Shown here in pieces: positions 21,150 through 31,304 of a stretch of DNA of 64,000 bases. Each line of letters starts with the position of its first letter. The first letter of the stretch is position 1. This stretch comes from Paragorgia papillata (lineage: Eukaryota > Cnidaria > Anthozoa > Scleralcyonacea > Coralliidae). A program made the translations under genes and the position numbers. The notes under the pieces were generated by a model. That model made no database searches. It worked only from the letters and a program-made list of their open reading frames with translations, and was not told the DNA's origin. The stretch lies in the NCBI GenBank assembly GCA_035771165.1, contig JAWNZC010000445.1, positions 2,027,001 to 2,091,000 of the forward strand, in the 5' to 3' direction.

Positions 21150-21720
21150 AGGCGAGCTAGCCCGGTCAATCGTGTTTACATGAGAAAAACCCAGGCTGGG
21201 TAACCGAGATCTCGGTCTCACGACGCGAGATCTCGGCTAGGCGGGCTGGCTCGCGGCTCTCATATCAACACAAAATTAAAATTAACAAGAAATAATAGCA
21301 CAAGCGCGATCTCGGCAAAGCGAGCTAGCCCCGGGCTGGCTCGTGTCACGAAATTCTTTCCTCGGCCGCAAAAGGAGAGTTGAATTACGAAGAATAAAGA
21401 AGATTCGTTTACATCTAAACTAAACCAAATTTTAAATTTAGTTTATACGAGTTTAAAACCACAGCACGAGCCCAACTCATGTAAACAGCGCCTTAATAGA
21501 TTCTGTTTGCATGGAAAGATGGCCGGGAGTTAGGCCGGCCTCAAAATTTCAGTTCGGTCTAGCAGGCGAGCTGAGATTAGGCCGGCTGAATATCAGGCCG
21601 GACTCATGAAAACGATCTACAGTAAAACCACTACAACCGACCTAAACGTCCTAAAGTCAGTCCGACCCGAGTTCGGGCCCGCCTCATGTGAACCCTAAGT
21701 TAACTCGAATAACATTTACC
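21150..21720. repeat. Foldback debris with CCGAGATCTCGG and GGCCGG motifs
   Basis: Contains TTTACATGAG (21176) and CTCATGTAAAC (21476) in inverted orientation around AGATCTCGG-rich sequence, then a second segment rich in GGCCGG (21520-21690) ending CCGCCTCATGTGAACCC. It resembles the GGGCC..TTTACATGA family, degraded. Confidence 0.5.
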
Positions 21721-21801
21721 CCCAATTCTCAAATCCAAGCTAACATATCCATCTGTCTACCAAATTAATTAAAACAAAAGTAAATAGGCCTCATCACAAA
21801 C

Positions 21802-21970
21802 CTTGCCCAAATGTTAAACCGACAATCCCAGCAAGGAAGCTCCATGGATTATTCAAAGCTTGTAGACAAGACGGAGCGAATCCGAAATAGCCAAATTTTC
21901 CATTTTTAGGAACTCTTAAATTCTCCGCGTTTTCGGGCTGCTCAACTCTACTTTTTTTCTGGCCCGTCAT
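21802..21970 (-). CDS. SLCO: SLCO exon 1: start codon and N-terminus
   Basis: ATG at 21970. It encodes MTGQKKSRVEQPENAENLRV, then GKFGYFGFAPSCLQAL (OATPs have CG...f.P..lQ here), NNPWSFLAGIVGLTFGQ and a split Ala codon. The donor is GTTTGT. The phase joins to exon 2 at 11833 to give TFGQ-A-FAVLGMLS, the expected TM1. This ATG is the only one in frame before the conserved part; 5' UTR limits are unknown. Confidence 0.88.
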
Positions 21971-22234
21971 GAAACGATACGTTTATGAAACCAATTCGCT
22001 GGATGTCCTTCTTTCGTAAGAAAAAACCTGCCCTGGCCGTAGTCTTGGATAAGGTTCGGATCAATAACTAAAAACAGTAAGTAAAAAAGGCATCATCACT
22101 AATGAGCTAATATATTAAACGCTTCAAGGAATACTGTAATGATATTGGTTAAAAGCTTTCAATAGTATTGTTATTTTAACATTCCTGAAGCATAATAGAC
22201 TCCTGGCAACGGGCGAGGGAAACATCGCTCTTAA

Positions 22235-22460
22235 GGGGCTGTTTACATGAACCGGGCTAGCCCGGTTAACTGGGCTCACGCGATTGATTAGAATCTCACT
22301 GTGGTTTTGAAACTCGCATAAACTAAATGTGCATAGAAGAATTGGTGTAGTTTAGATGTAAACTAATCCTAACGTTGATTAAAATCTCCTTTTGCGGCAG
22401 AGGAAAGAATTTCGTGACGCGAGTCAGCCCGGTTAACCGAGTGTGGCGCCGGAAGCTACT
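22235..22460. repeat. Foldback fragment, GGGGCTGTTTACATGAACCGGG
   Basis: Left end AAGGGGCTGTTTACATGAAC with an inner CGGGCTAGCCCGG palindrome. The right part has GCGAGTCAGCCCGGTTAACC in inverted arrangement. Right terminus unclear. Confidence 0.45.
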
Positions 22461-22666
22461 GAAGGCGGCGGGGGAAGCCATATAAAAAGCTTTTTCTCAG
22501 CATTAATTTTTGCACGCAGGAAATAATGTTCGCCAATTTTGCTCTATAGCATAAAATAACCAAAAAGCAGAACGGTATAATATAATGAATGACAATGTAT
22601 TGAGAAAGAAATTTTAACGACTGAATTGTACATATTGATGCTATACATTCCTATATTTGAACTCTA

Positions 22667-22989
22667 CAGTGTGTATAAAAAAACCGGAACCCTTAGAAAA
22701 TGCATTAGTATTCTTTTAAAACAACCTATTGTAGTAGTTTGAAAGCCCTAAAAGCGCTGCGTTATAAATTAATCAGCATATAAGTTGAACAGGAAGAGAA
22801 AAAGCTTTTAAATACTTTCACCATGCATACACTTCAAGTTATATCTTAATTTCCCAGGTGTATAAGACCGTGTTTTTTTATACGCATCCGTGGCTCAGAG
22901 GTGTTTAGGGCTTTCAAACTACTACAATAGGTTGTTTGCCAACAGAATACTAATTCATTTTATAAGGGTTCCGATCGGTTTTTTTTGGA
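22667..22989. mobile_element. Foldback MITE, family FB4 (complete, empty site)
   Basis: Ends ACAGTGTGTATAAAAAAACC and complement CGATCGGTTTTTTTTGG. Arms carry CAACCTATTGTAGTAGTTTG and its complement. It shows the uninterrupted AATACTAATTCATTTT sequence, which in the copy at 36330-37235 is split by an insertion. Confidence 0.8.
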
Positions 22990-23118
22990 AGGCTGACTGC
23001 CAATAAAAAAGTGAGGCAAAACATGGCGGCAATGGGGAATTTTTGGACGTCAGTTCTAGAAGAAGCTTCGTAATGTTTGCATAACCCCCTATACGCAGTC
23101 ATTTTGGATGTCAGTCTT
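22990..23118. repeat. Fragment of GGCTGACTxCC...GAGGCAAAA foldback
   Basis: GGCTGACTGCCAATAAAAAA with GTGAGGCAAAACATGGCGGC matches the arms of the foldback at 43620-43745. Confidence 0.55.
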
Positions 23119-23272
23119 AAGCCGGTTTTCCACTAGGCGATTTTTTTCGCGCGAGTTCTTTTGTTCGAATTCAATAGATTTCTGATTAGTTCCAGCTCAG
23201 AGCCTCAGAGCTCATGAGACAAAAGAAAAAGTCGCTTCGCACGAAAAAAGTCGCCTAGTGGAAAACCGGCTT
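23119..23272. mobile_element. MITE family M2 (AAGCCGGTTTTCCACTAGGCG)
   Basis: 154 bp. Ends AAGCCGGTTTTCCACTAGGC and complement. Left flank reads TTAA, right TTTA. The end sequence shares the AAGCC-GGTTTxCCA design with M1 and M3. Confidence 0.8.
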
Positions 23273-23470
23273 TAGTCTTTTTTCTCGCGGCCGAACCACA
23301 GACGGCCCAAACGCACATCCTCTTATATTATATATACAGTCGAACCCCTTTCAGCGAGGTCCCAAAGGTGTCCGCTTAATAAGGGTTCGACATAATTATT
23401 TTTGATGTGCCGCGGTTAAGTATCAGCCGGTTAGTTAGCGAACCTGGGGTAATTACGTCAGTTAACTTAC
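23273..23470. other. Spacer before DIRS element
   Basis: Holds a CGAACCCCTTTCAGCGAGGTCC / AATAAGGGTTCGAC hairpin-like segment (about 23340-23392) and the TGATGTGCCGCGGTTAA motif also seen at 40030. It belongs to the foldback sequence into which the DIRS element inserted. Confidence 0.4.
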
Positions 23471-23640
23471 CTATTCATAACCCTTATAATGATATGCGAA
23501 GTAACAATTAAGACATATATTACCATATGCGCTTGATTGAGCAATCACACGTGTGTTTTATGATACGAGGAGTATAAATATGGGAGAAATCCTCAGATCT
23601 AGCTCAGTTTCTTTCCAGCAGACAAGTGACCAGGACGAAC
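23471..23640. repeat. DIRS left inverted terminal repeat
   Basis: Begins CTATTCATAACCCTTATAAT and ends GACCAGGACGAAC. Contains a GTATAAATATGG TATA-like box (about 23571), so transcription probably starts here. Confidence 0.88.
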
Positions 23641-23673
23641 TTTTCTTAAAGCAGTTTTACGATCACGTAAATC

Positions 23674-25620
23674 ATGGCCGAGCCAGATATACAGTTTCCC
23701 GATAATGGAGATGATGGAGTTATACAGGATGGCCAACCTGGTCAAGCCCAAGGCCCAGCAGTTGATCAACCGCCTGTTGATGTACCCCCTTCTGTGGCTT
23801 CTCGCGATGTACAGAACGACGAAATGGAGGTATACTATTTGACTTTCTATTTAAAATATGTCTTTTTGCTGGATTGGCCGGGCTTGCATATTGTGCAAAA
23901 AAGTATAACGAGATATGGGCGAGAGCGAGTTCGCCACACAAAAATATATACGCGAGAGTTCGCCAGACCATACAAAATATATGGGCGAGACTTCGCCAGA
24001 TATTAATTATATTGGCGAGTGTTCGCCAGATATTATATACATATGGGTGAGAATACGGGCGAGGGTTCGCTAGACAAACTCTATGAGCGAGTGTTCGCCA
24101 GAGAAAAAAAAAATAAAAAAAAAATAAAAAAAAATAAAATAAAATAAAATACAAAAATATATATATATATATGGGCGAGAGTTCGCCAGACACAATATGA
24201 GCGAGAGTTCGCCAGAAAAAAATAAATAAATAAAAAATAAAAAATTCGCCAGACAAAATATATGGGCGAGAGTTCGCCAAACAAAAAAAAAAAAAAAAAA
24301 AAATATGAGTGAGTGTTCGCTAGACAAAATCTATGGGCGAGTGTTCGCCAGACAATATATATGGGCGAGAGTTCGCCAGACAAAATATATGGGCGAGAGT
24401 TCGCCAGACAAAATATATGAGCGAGTGTTCGCCAGACAAACTATATGGGCGAGAGTTCGCCAGATTAAATATGTGGGCGAGAGTTCGTCATAAACAATAT
24501 ATGGGCGAGAGTTCGCCAGATATTGTACATGAGCGAGTGTTCGCCAGCAAAAATATATCGGCGAGAGTTCGCACGACAAAATATATGGACGAGAGTTCCC
24601 CAGACATTGTATATGAGCGAGAGTTCGTCAAAAAAAAAAAAAAAAAAAAAAAAAATACGGGCGAAAGTTCGCCAGACATTGTATATGAGCCAGTGTTCGC
24701 CCGATATTATTTGTTGTGCTCAATACGTTGGACAACCATTAATTCGCCAGACATTTGTTGTGCTTGTCAATTGCTTCATTGGCTCGCATGGGAACGGTAG
24801 TTCAGATTGTGCCATATGGGTGGGCGAGTGTTCGCTGGGAGTCTTGTGTGTTTCCCATTCCTATTGTTTCTATGATTGTAAACAATTGCTATGAATATAC
24901 TTCATATGTGCGTGTCCGCTGCCTGAGTCATGTGTGTCCCTCGTTTCTACGGTTGGATGATTCCAATATAATTGCTATGGATATGATATGTGTGCGCGAG
25001 TATTCGCTGAGTATTATGTGTTCCTCGTTCATACGGTTGGATGACTCGGACCTATGTATTATTTATTTTAGACGATGAAGCATGAGTTGCAACGGTTGCG
25101 CTCATCCGTGGAGGCAATGACTACGGCCTCCGTTGAAAATTTGGTTCAGAGATTGTTAGACTATTCTTCGCGGCCGCTGTCGGATTTCAGCAAATACGAC
25201 GCGTTGGCTATGATGGAGACCTTACACAATACTGCGCATGATAAGCGTCACGACAAAGACAATTACTATCGCCTGGCGTATCAGACCGTTCGTGCAAAGA
25301 TTGATCTCCCGTCAGTGCAATTTCGCAGTTTGTTATTACGTCTTATTGGTGATAAAGACCACGAGAAGGTCTTTGATATTGTGGGTAAAGTTGAAAAGCG
25401 CTTCAAGCGGGATCGAAGCCAAAGCCAAAGGGGAAGTTTTACTTCACGAGTGTCTTACGCTGGCCGTGGCCGGACGGACAGTCCTCGTTGTTTTTATTGT
25501 CGACAGCCAGGTCATTTTCAAGCCCAGTGCATGCAACGCAGGAGGGACCTGTCCACACAGCGACCTGCGGGCAACACTGCGACCCAGTGGACACGATCTG
25601 AAGAAACTAAGCCTCAATAG
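23674..25620 (+). CDS. DIRS GAG-like ORF, two exons
   Basis: Exon 1 is 23674-23829 (52 codons, MAEPDIQFPDNGDD..., acidic and Pro/Gln-rich). Exon 2 is 25072-25620. The intron is bounded by GTATAC and TATTTTAG, and both sides share phase 0, giving ...NDEME joined to TMKHELQRL. Exon 2 encodes an alpha-helical capsid-like region, an Arg/Ser-rich segment and one CCHC zinc knuckle, CFYCRQPGHFQAQC, for nucleic-acid binding. The exon structure is inferred from frame continuity; without splicing, exon 1 would read into the minisatellite and stop at 24006. Confidence 0.75.
23915..24720. repeat. Hairpin minisatellite GGGCGAGAGTTCGCCAGACA in the DIRS intron
   Basis: About 25 units of 24-30 bp, consensus ATATGGGCGAGAGTTCGCCAG followed by ACAAA. 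Each unit contains a GGCGAnnnTTCGCC mini-palindrome. Three poly-A/AAAT interruptions (24100-24150, 24215-24242, 24280-24302) and an A-run at 24630-24654 separate blocks. Decayed units continue to about 25020 (GCGAGTGTTCGCTG). Confidence 0.9.
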
Positions 25621-26068
25621 GCAATAATGCGTGTTTACATAGTTGTTAGGAGAAACAACCATAGTCATAGTTGTTCGGACTGTGCATGTTTTTTTGCATA
25701 TAACTGTTTGCATAGAATAAGCCTTAATAGGCGATGAGTTGTGTTTCAAAATACCTGTCTGAAGAAATGTGCCTCAATCGGCAGTGATTGTGTTTTGTCT
25801 ATTTTAAATCCAGTTTGATATTTTCTTTGTAGACAATAAAATATATTTTCTGTGCGTCTCTTAATGTTGTTTTCTTTGTCTTATTGATTTGGAATTCCGC
25901 TTAGTGGGTGTTACTTAATTTCCAAACCGTTGCTAGTGAGTCCTGACAGTTTTGAAATGGGTACCTAAACAAACCCTCCTGGTTTTCCGGGCAAAGCTGT
26001 CATCTCTCTGCTGGCTTTGGTTGGTGGCGTATTTTTGTTGATAGTGGAGTATTTTGCTCCTTTGTTTC
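25621..26068. other. DIRS GAG-RT spacer
   Basis: Three short repeats of a GCCTCAATAGGC / GCCTTAATAGGCGATGA type motif (25612, 25722, 25770). An AATAAAATATA polyadenylation-like box lies near 25837. TTTGTTTCAG at 26061-26069 could be a 3' splice site for the downstream RT ORF. Confidence 0.4.
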
Positions 26069-26069
26069 A

Positions 26070-28332
26070 GATGAAATTTTGCTCCTGGGAATGTGACGAA
26101 ACTTTTGATACTAGGGTCATTCAAGTAGCCATGGAGCAACAACCCCCAGTAAAATGGGTGGATTTTTTGGGCAACCCCACCAAGGTCAGCGAGGGGATGG
26201 CAGCGAATGCCCGTTTGGTTCCGGTTGTGGACAATGTTACGCAGGGAAAGACTGTGGGACATGTCGAGGACTTGTTTTTTCGTGACCCTGATTCGTTTCG
26301 ACCATGCGAGCTACATACAAATGTTGCATATTGGGAAGCCATCACGAAGCAGCAGTCTTCAGCCATTCAATCGGACGTTGTGCGTTGGGTACGAGAAAAA
26401 ATATCGGTTTTTGAGTTTGCTCGACATTTTAAGGGTAATTCTTATAAGGCTCAGTCCTATGACTCGGATTGTCCGCCACGGAGATTTTTCCCCACGGAGA
26501 TTTTTCCCCAATAATCAATCTTGCAAGCCTTTTGTGACGTTTGTCCGTCAGACATTATTAGATCGGTTGCGAACTGGGGCAGTTTCGTTGTTGGGAAGAG
26601 TGGGAGAAGTTGAGCCACCGCACATTGTTCATCCACTTACGGTGGAACCAAAGAAGCCACGCCTCTGTTATGATGCTCGTTATTTAAATTTGTGGATGAA
26701 GGATAAGCCTTTTACTCTTGATAAGCTTTGTGATTTGCCACGTTATGTGTCGAAAGCTTCTTATCAGACGGTGCTCGATGATAAGTCCGGATATGATCAT
26801 CTTCTGCTTACGGATGATAGCACTACCTTCTTTGGCATACAATGGGGAGGATGGTTTTTCACGTATAATACATTGCCTTTTGGATGGAAATGCTCCCCTT
26901 ATGTTTACCACAACACCGGTTTGGTGGCTACGAATTTCTTTCGCTCCATTGGAGTGCCATGTTCTTTGTACATTGATGACAGGCATAACGGTCAGTTGCA
27001 AGTTCGACTCCATGAGGGTGCTTATGCTAGTTTCCAGACGGAAGATCAACGTAGATTCGCGGCCGCTCAATCCGGGATTTATCTGATATCATATCATCTG
27101 ATATGTTTGGGCTATTTTTTGGGCTTAAAGAAGTCTGTTTTGGTTCCTCGGTTGGTAGTACCTTATCTTGGGTTTTCGTCTGATTCTATGTTGCAGGTGT
27201 TCCATTTGCTACCTCATAAAAAAGCTCGTTTTCTTCAGCTTGTTCGAAAAATTTTGGACAGTTCGACGGTAACAGTTAAGACACTTCGGCGTCTAAATGT
27301 GTTTCCTTTTCTTTAGCCGTTCCTGCGGCAAGATTGTTTACTCGGGACATGAATGGTATGATCTCGTGGGGTTTGCGTACGCTTCGACCAATTCCTGTAT
27401 CTGGTCCTTTGAGAAAGGAGATTGAACATTGGTTGTTTCTAGAAACGTGGGATGCACCGCTTCCATGGCGTGACGAGCGACATTTTCGTGTGTCACTGGC
27501 GACTGATGCTTCTGCGACTGGTTGGGGCGGTTCTGTCCTGTCACCTGTGGTCCAGGACGTTTCGGATTATTGGATTGGCGAGGAATTGTCTTGGGATATT
27601 GCTACGAAGGAAGCTGTGGCGATTGAGCGAGTATTGTTGTCATGTCGTGCTGTTCTTTCAAATGCCTGGGTTGATGTTTTGGTTGATAACCAGGCTGTTA
27701 TTCACTCGTGGAATAACCAAGGCGGTAAAAGTGCTTCGCTTAATAGTGCCATCAAGAGGTTATTTTTTAATACTTTAACCTTAAACATTTCCCTTCATCT
27801 ATCCTATGTTCCCACTGGTGAAAATCCCGCTGATGTGCCTTCACGACGATTGTCTGCGATGGACAGTCAATTGACTGATTCACTTTGGAAAGTCGTTCAG
27901 AGCAAATTTGGTGGTGAAGGTCATACCTGTGATATGATGGCCCTAGACTCAAATGCCATGTTGGATTGCTTTGGTAATCGCTTGCCTCATTTCACACCCT
28001 ATCCGACACCTGAATCGGCTGGAGTTAATGTGTTTGCCCAGGATCTGGATTCCCACCGTTTGATTATGCAGCGTCCATATGTATTTCCGCCGTCGGTATT
28101 AGTTGGTCCCGTGCTTCGTTTCCTTGAGTCCTATCAGCAATCGTGTACCATTGTTGTGTTGGACGTATACCCTAGGAAGTACTGGTGGCCTTTACTTCAG
28201 TCTCGTGCGCGTTCGTCCAGAAGGTTAGCCTTCGCTGGAGATGTTAATGCTCTGCTCGTTCCTTCAAAGCATGGATGGATTGCTCATTCAGGACTCGGTG
28301 GTGATCTCTGGGCATTTGCCATCGTATTTTAG
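26070..28332 (+). pseudogene. DIRS reverse transcriptase-RNase H, frameshifted
   Basis: Probable start near MKFCSWECDET (26070), just after a splice-acceptor-like TTTCAG. The N-part (to 26514) ends in a shifted frame because CCACGGAGATTTTTCC is tandemly duplicated at 26476-26507; single-copy spacing would keep one frame. The RT follows: KPRLCYDARYLNLW, DDKSGYDHLLL, TLPFGWKCSPYVYH and the catalytic YIDD of CSLYIDDRH. A one-base shift near 27310 separates RNase H: SLATDASATGWGGSVL, ATKEAVAIERVL, LVDNQAVIHSW and PADVPSRRLS. No adenine-methylase domain was identified. Copies template RNA to DNA for YR-mediated integration. Confidence 0.85.
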
Positions 28333-28476
28333 TGTAATACTGCAGTGTAACACTGAATAACGTTATACCTCCTTTTTCTGTCATGTGATTTTGTTCAGTA
28401 TTGTAATGAAATCAATTCATTTGTTGAACTTAGTAACGCTGTTTGTGTCTCTTCTTTTGCTTCAACTCTTTAGATT

Positions 28477-29835
28477 TTGCCTCTGATAGCCAAATTATTT
28501 GTCCCGTCAGTGAAATGCCCTGAATGTAGCCATGCCAATGACAAGGATTTTCGTTTCTGTCAAAGATGTGGATATAAGCGACGGATCCAGGCCCCTCCCC
28601 GCGTAGAGTCGGGGCTTCGTGTCGACCTTGAGGTGATTGATAATCGTCTACAAGAATTGTTCAATTATGATCATGCTACCAAGTACTCGAAACAGAAAGA
28701 CTCACTACAACGCGAGTTGGAGTCCTTTTTGGCGGCTCTTCCAGGCAGTATTACCTTGGCTACTGTAACACCACGGGATGTATGTCGTTTTCTTGTTTTT
28801 AAAGATCAGTATGGAAAGACGCAGGTTCATAGAAACAGTTGTCAGTTTTTGGGTCAACGAGGACAACACCCGTGCGGTTGTCCTTTATACTTGTCATATA
28901 AGACGGTTGATTCTTAAATTGGCAAGTTGCGCTCAATCTTTCATGCCCAGGGTCGCTCCGGTGAATGGGATAAGCGGCTTGCCTTGGGTAACCCAGCAGC
29001 TGACCAGTCTGTCAAGGATTATCTTAGATGTATTACGCGAGAACAATTACAGGCTAGAGTTACGCCAAAGCAAGCTACTCCCTTTTTTGTTCATAAATTA
29101 ACTCAATTATCATTGCACTTGCAGCGCAAACTTGAAAGCCCGGACATTCCTTCACTTCAGAAGTTTATTGTAGCTCGTGACCAGGCTTATTTTCAGACTG
29201 CATTTTTTAGTGGGGATAGACCGGGCGATCTGTCTCAAGTTAAAGTACCTGAGATTTTGCGTTTCCCAAATGATGATGGATTTTTGTTTAATCACATTTG
29301 GGGAAAGACTTTGAGGGATGGGGATCAGAATGTTTTTGGGATCAGGCGCAACACGCACACGGCAATTTGCCCTATTAATGGCATCGAGCATTATATGGAT
29401 GTCGCACAGCGGTTGTCTATCGATCTATCCAGTGGCTATTTATTTCGCCCTACGACTCCGACGGGTGGAATCCAAGATTCTCCCTTTACTTCTGCCGCTG
29501 CTGAGGCACGCCTTAAGGTATACTTGAAGGAAATGAATGCAGACGAAGGCGAAACCCTACATGGTTTTCGATCTGGTTGTGCAATTACGCTAGCACTCAC
29601 TGGAGCAGATTTATCAGAAATCATGGATCATGTTGGTTGGTCTCGTCGTCATACTGCCCTTTATTACCTACAGCTTGCAAAGGTTCTTAATCCCGCTGGT
29701 GCATCCGCACGCCTTTCGTCATCTCGTGCTGCAGAGGTGACCGAGCCATGGAACGATATTAATGAACTTAAGCGATTTGTTTGCGTTTTCCCTCCTGATA
29801 GTATGCGAAAACGACAGTATTCTGATTTGTCCTGA
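28477..29835 (+). pseudogene. DIRS tyrosine recombinase with an in-frame stop
   Basis: Same frame throughout, interrupted by TAA at 28915-28917. The N-terminal part has a four-Cys zinc ribbon (CPECSHAN...FCQRCGYKR). The C-terminal part has the catalytic set: Arg in SGDRPGDLSQV (about 29215), HGFR (HxxR, about 29560), DHVGWSRRHTALYYLQL with the late His/Trp and the nucleophile Tyr. It joins the circular cDNA to the target. The first ATG may not be the start: a CTCTTTAG acceptor-like site lies at 28466-28473. The stop means only readthrough would give the full protein. Confidence 0.85.
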
Positions 29836-29973
29836 TTTTCACCCATGTATAGTTTGGGAGTTGGGGGTGAGATTGGGGTGTTTTAGAAGGATATATTATA
29901 TGTTTTTTTGAGGTTGTTGGGTGTCAGGGAAGTGATCCCGCTGTGTTTGTGGAAAGACAAGTTTAGGTGGCGT

Positions 29974-30101
29974 GGATCACCATTATCCCCAATCCTTAAT
30001 TATAGACTGAGCATGATTGTGAGGGTTGTGAATAGAATACTATTCACAACCCTCACAATCATGCTCAGTCTATAATTAAGGATTGGGGATAATGGTGATC
30101 C
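29974..30101. repeat. DIRS internal complementary palindrome
   Basis: Two apparently perfect 62-bp arms (starting GGATCACCATTATCCCCAAT) around the 4-nt centre AATA. The arm tips read GTGAATAG and CTATTCAC, matching the outermost bases of the right (TGAATAG) and left (CTATTCA) terminal repeats. This fits the DIRS 'internal complementary region' used to template the circle junction. Confidence 0.8.
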
Positions 30102-30191
30102 AGCGGCCTAAGCCAGGCTTGAAAAGCATGGCTTAGGGGTGGCAGGAGTTTTACGACCCACGTAAATCATGAGTGGGTGGGTGGGTGGGCC

Positions 30192-30361
30192 GTTCGTCCT
30201 GGTCACTTGTCCGCTGGAAAGAAACTGAGCTAGATCTGAGGATTTCTCCCATATTTATACTCCTCGTATCATAAAACACACGTGTGATTGCTCAATCAAG
30301 CGCATATGGTAATATATGTCTTAATTGTTACTTCGCATATCATTATAAGGGTTATGAATAG
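30192..30361. repeat. DIRS right inverted terminal repeat
   Basis: Reverse complement of 23471-23640 with one visible difference. It is followed by AATACTATTTGG. Confidence 0.88.
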
Positions 30362-31222
30362 AATACTATTTGGCCGTTTGTAAATAACTGACGTAGTTAC
30401 CGAGGTTGAGGTAACTAACCTACTTAGTGCAAGATCACCGAGTTTGCCTAAGAAAACTGAGATACTGAGTTCGTTATCACAGAGGTTGTCTAAAAACACT
30501 TCGATCGCGATGATAAATCCTTTATCACATTTGTGACCATGGATTTAAGCTTATTTTTCCAACCACGCATAAAGTATATATAGGATAAATACCGAGAACG
30601 GAGGCTTTAAGCCAGATATATTTATTTGGCTTATTAAAGCCGACGTTCGAGGTATTTATCCGACTTAAAAAACGTGTGAAGAAGGTTTTTAAAAAAATAG
30701 CCTTTACCGAGTGTCGAAGGACATTATTATGTCGAATGTTAACGGGATTTTATGAAATAATAAGACTGCAAAGCAGTTTATTAAACAAACTTGAGAAGTA
30801 CGTAAAGGTTCATTGAACACATACACAGACTTCTACAAGCTTGTTTGAATAATTAGTCAGATGAATAATTAGTACCAGATATCATTACAGCATTGGGCAT
30901 GCGTAGTGATGCAGTATCAATCCCACATTTTATGCTCAACGTTCAGTGTAATAAAATGCTGACTCAACCGACAGATTTTGATGATTTCCATTGGTTTGCC
31001 TTCCTCTCTAAACTACGTGGAGCGAAAAGCAAACCCTTGCTCTCCTTCCCGTATGTGGTAGCATGCACCCTATATATGAATTGGGCAATTATAAATTCAT
31101 AGGGATAATATATATAATCCCTATGAATTTATAATGAGGGATTTATGTAATGCTATATTATAAAGCTATATATATACCCGAGGACGCGCAGGACGCGCAG
31201 CGTCCGAGGGCTTTGTATCGCA
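30362..31222. repeat. Foldback flank (family FB5), left part
   Basis: Contains GGATAAATACCGAGAACGGA with AAAGCCGACGTTCGAGGTATTTATCC (30588-30662) and, at 31115-31215, a GAATTTATAATGAGGG / AATTATAAATTCATAGGG inverted pair plus the CCGAGGACGCGCAG...GCGTCCGAGG hairpin. Matching sequence continues after the DDE transposon at 39305, so this is one host repeat split by the insertion. Confidence 0.6.
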
Positions 31223-31304
31223 TACATACGGTGGCTGATTAGGGCCATTCATGAATACGCTACTCTTTTTCTCTCCAGAAAAAAGATTCGCTTCGTCCAC
31301 CACT

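Larger units (their letters stand above)
5828..21970 (-). other. SLCO: SLCO/OATP organic anion transporter gene (partial, 7 exons)
   Basis: Gene-level entry. Coding exons on the minus strand are 21802-21970, 11642-11833, 10872-11251, 9804-10212, 8290-8467, 6833-7016 and 5828-5997, giving about 560 codons. All junctions are GT/AG and all phases agree (1,1,0,1,2,0,2). The product is a 12-TM solute carrier exchanging amphipathic organic anions at the plasma membrane. The family hallmarks are visible: DPRWIGNWWIG (the OATP signature has A where this has N) and a cysteine-rich Kazal-like extracellular domain ending YLSPCYAGC. Family members are about 600-720 residues. The last 50-150 residues (final TM helices) were not found between 5236 and 5827 or in the LINE-filled 1-5200, so the 3' end is either outside the window or lost. 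Confidence 0.9.
23471..30361 (+). mobile_element. DIRS-like tyrosine-recombinase retrotransposon
   Basis: 6.9-kb element with 170-bp inverted terminal repeats (23471-23640 and 30192-30361), differing at one visible position (CCAGCAGAC vs CCAGCGGAC). Order: GAG, RT-RNase H, tyrosine recombinase, then a 128-bp palindrome before the right repeat. No direct target duplication is seen, as expected for this class. Near-identical repeats suggest recent insertion, yet coding has three defects: a 16-bp duplication at 26476-26507, a frameshift near 27310 and an in-frame stop at 28915. This copy is probably not autonomous. Confidence 0.9.

Noticed and set aside
23720..24894. Many ORFs with ANSRPY/ECSPD repeats
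   Set aside because: Frames through the DIRS intron minisatellite.
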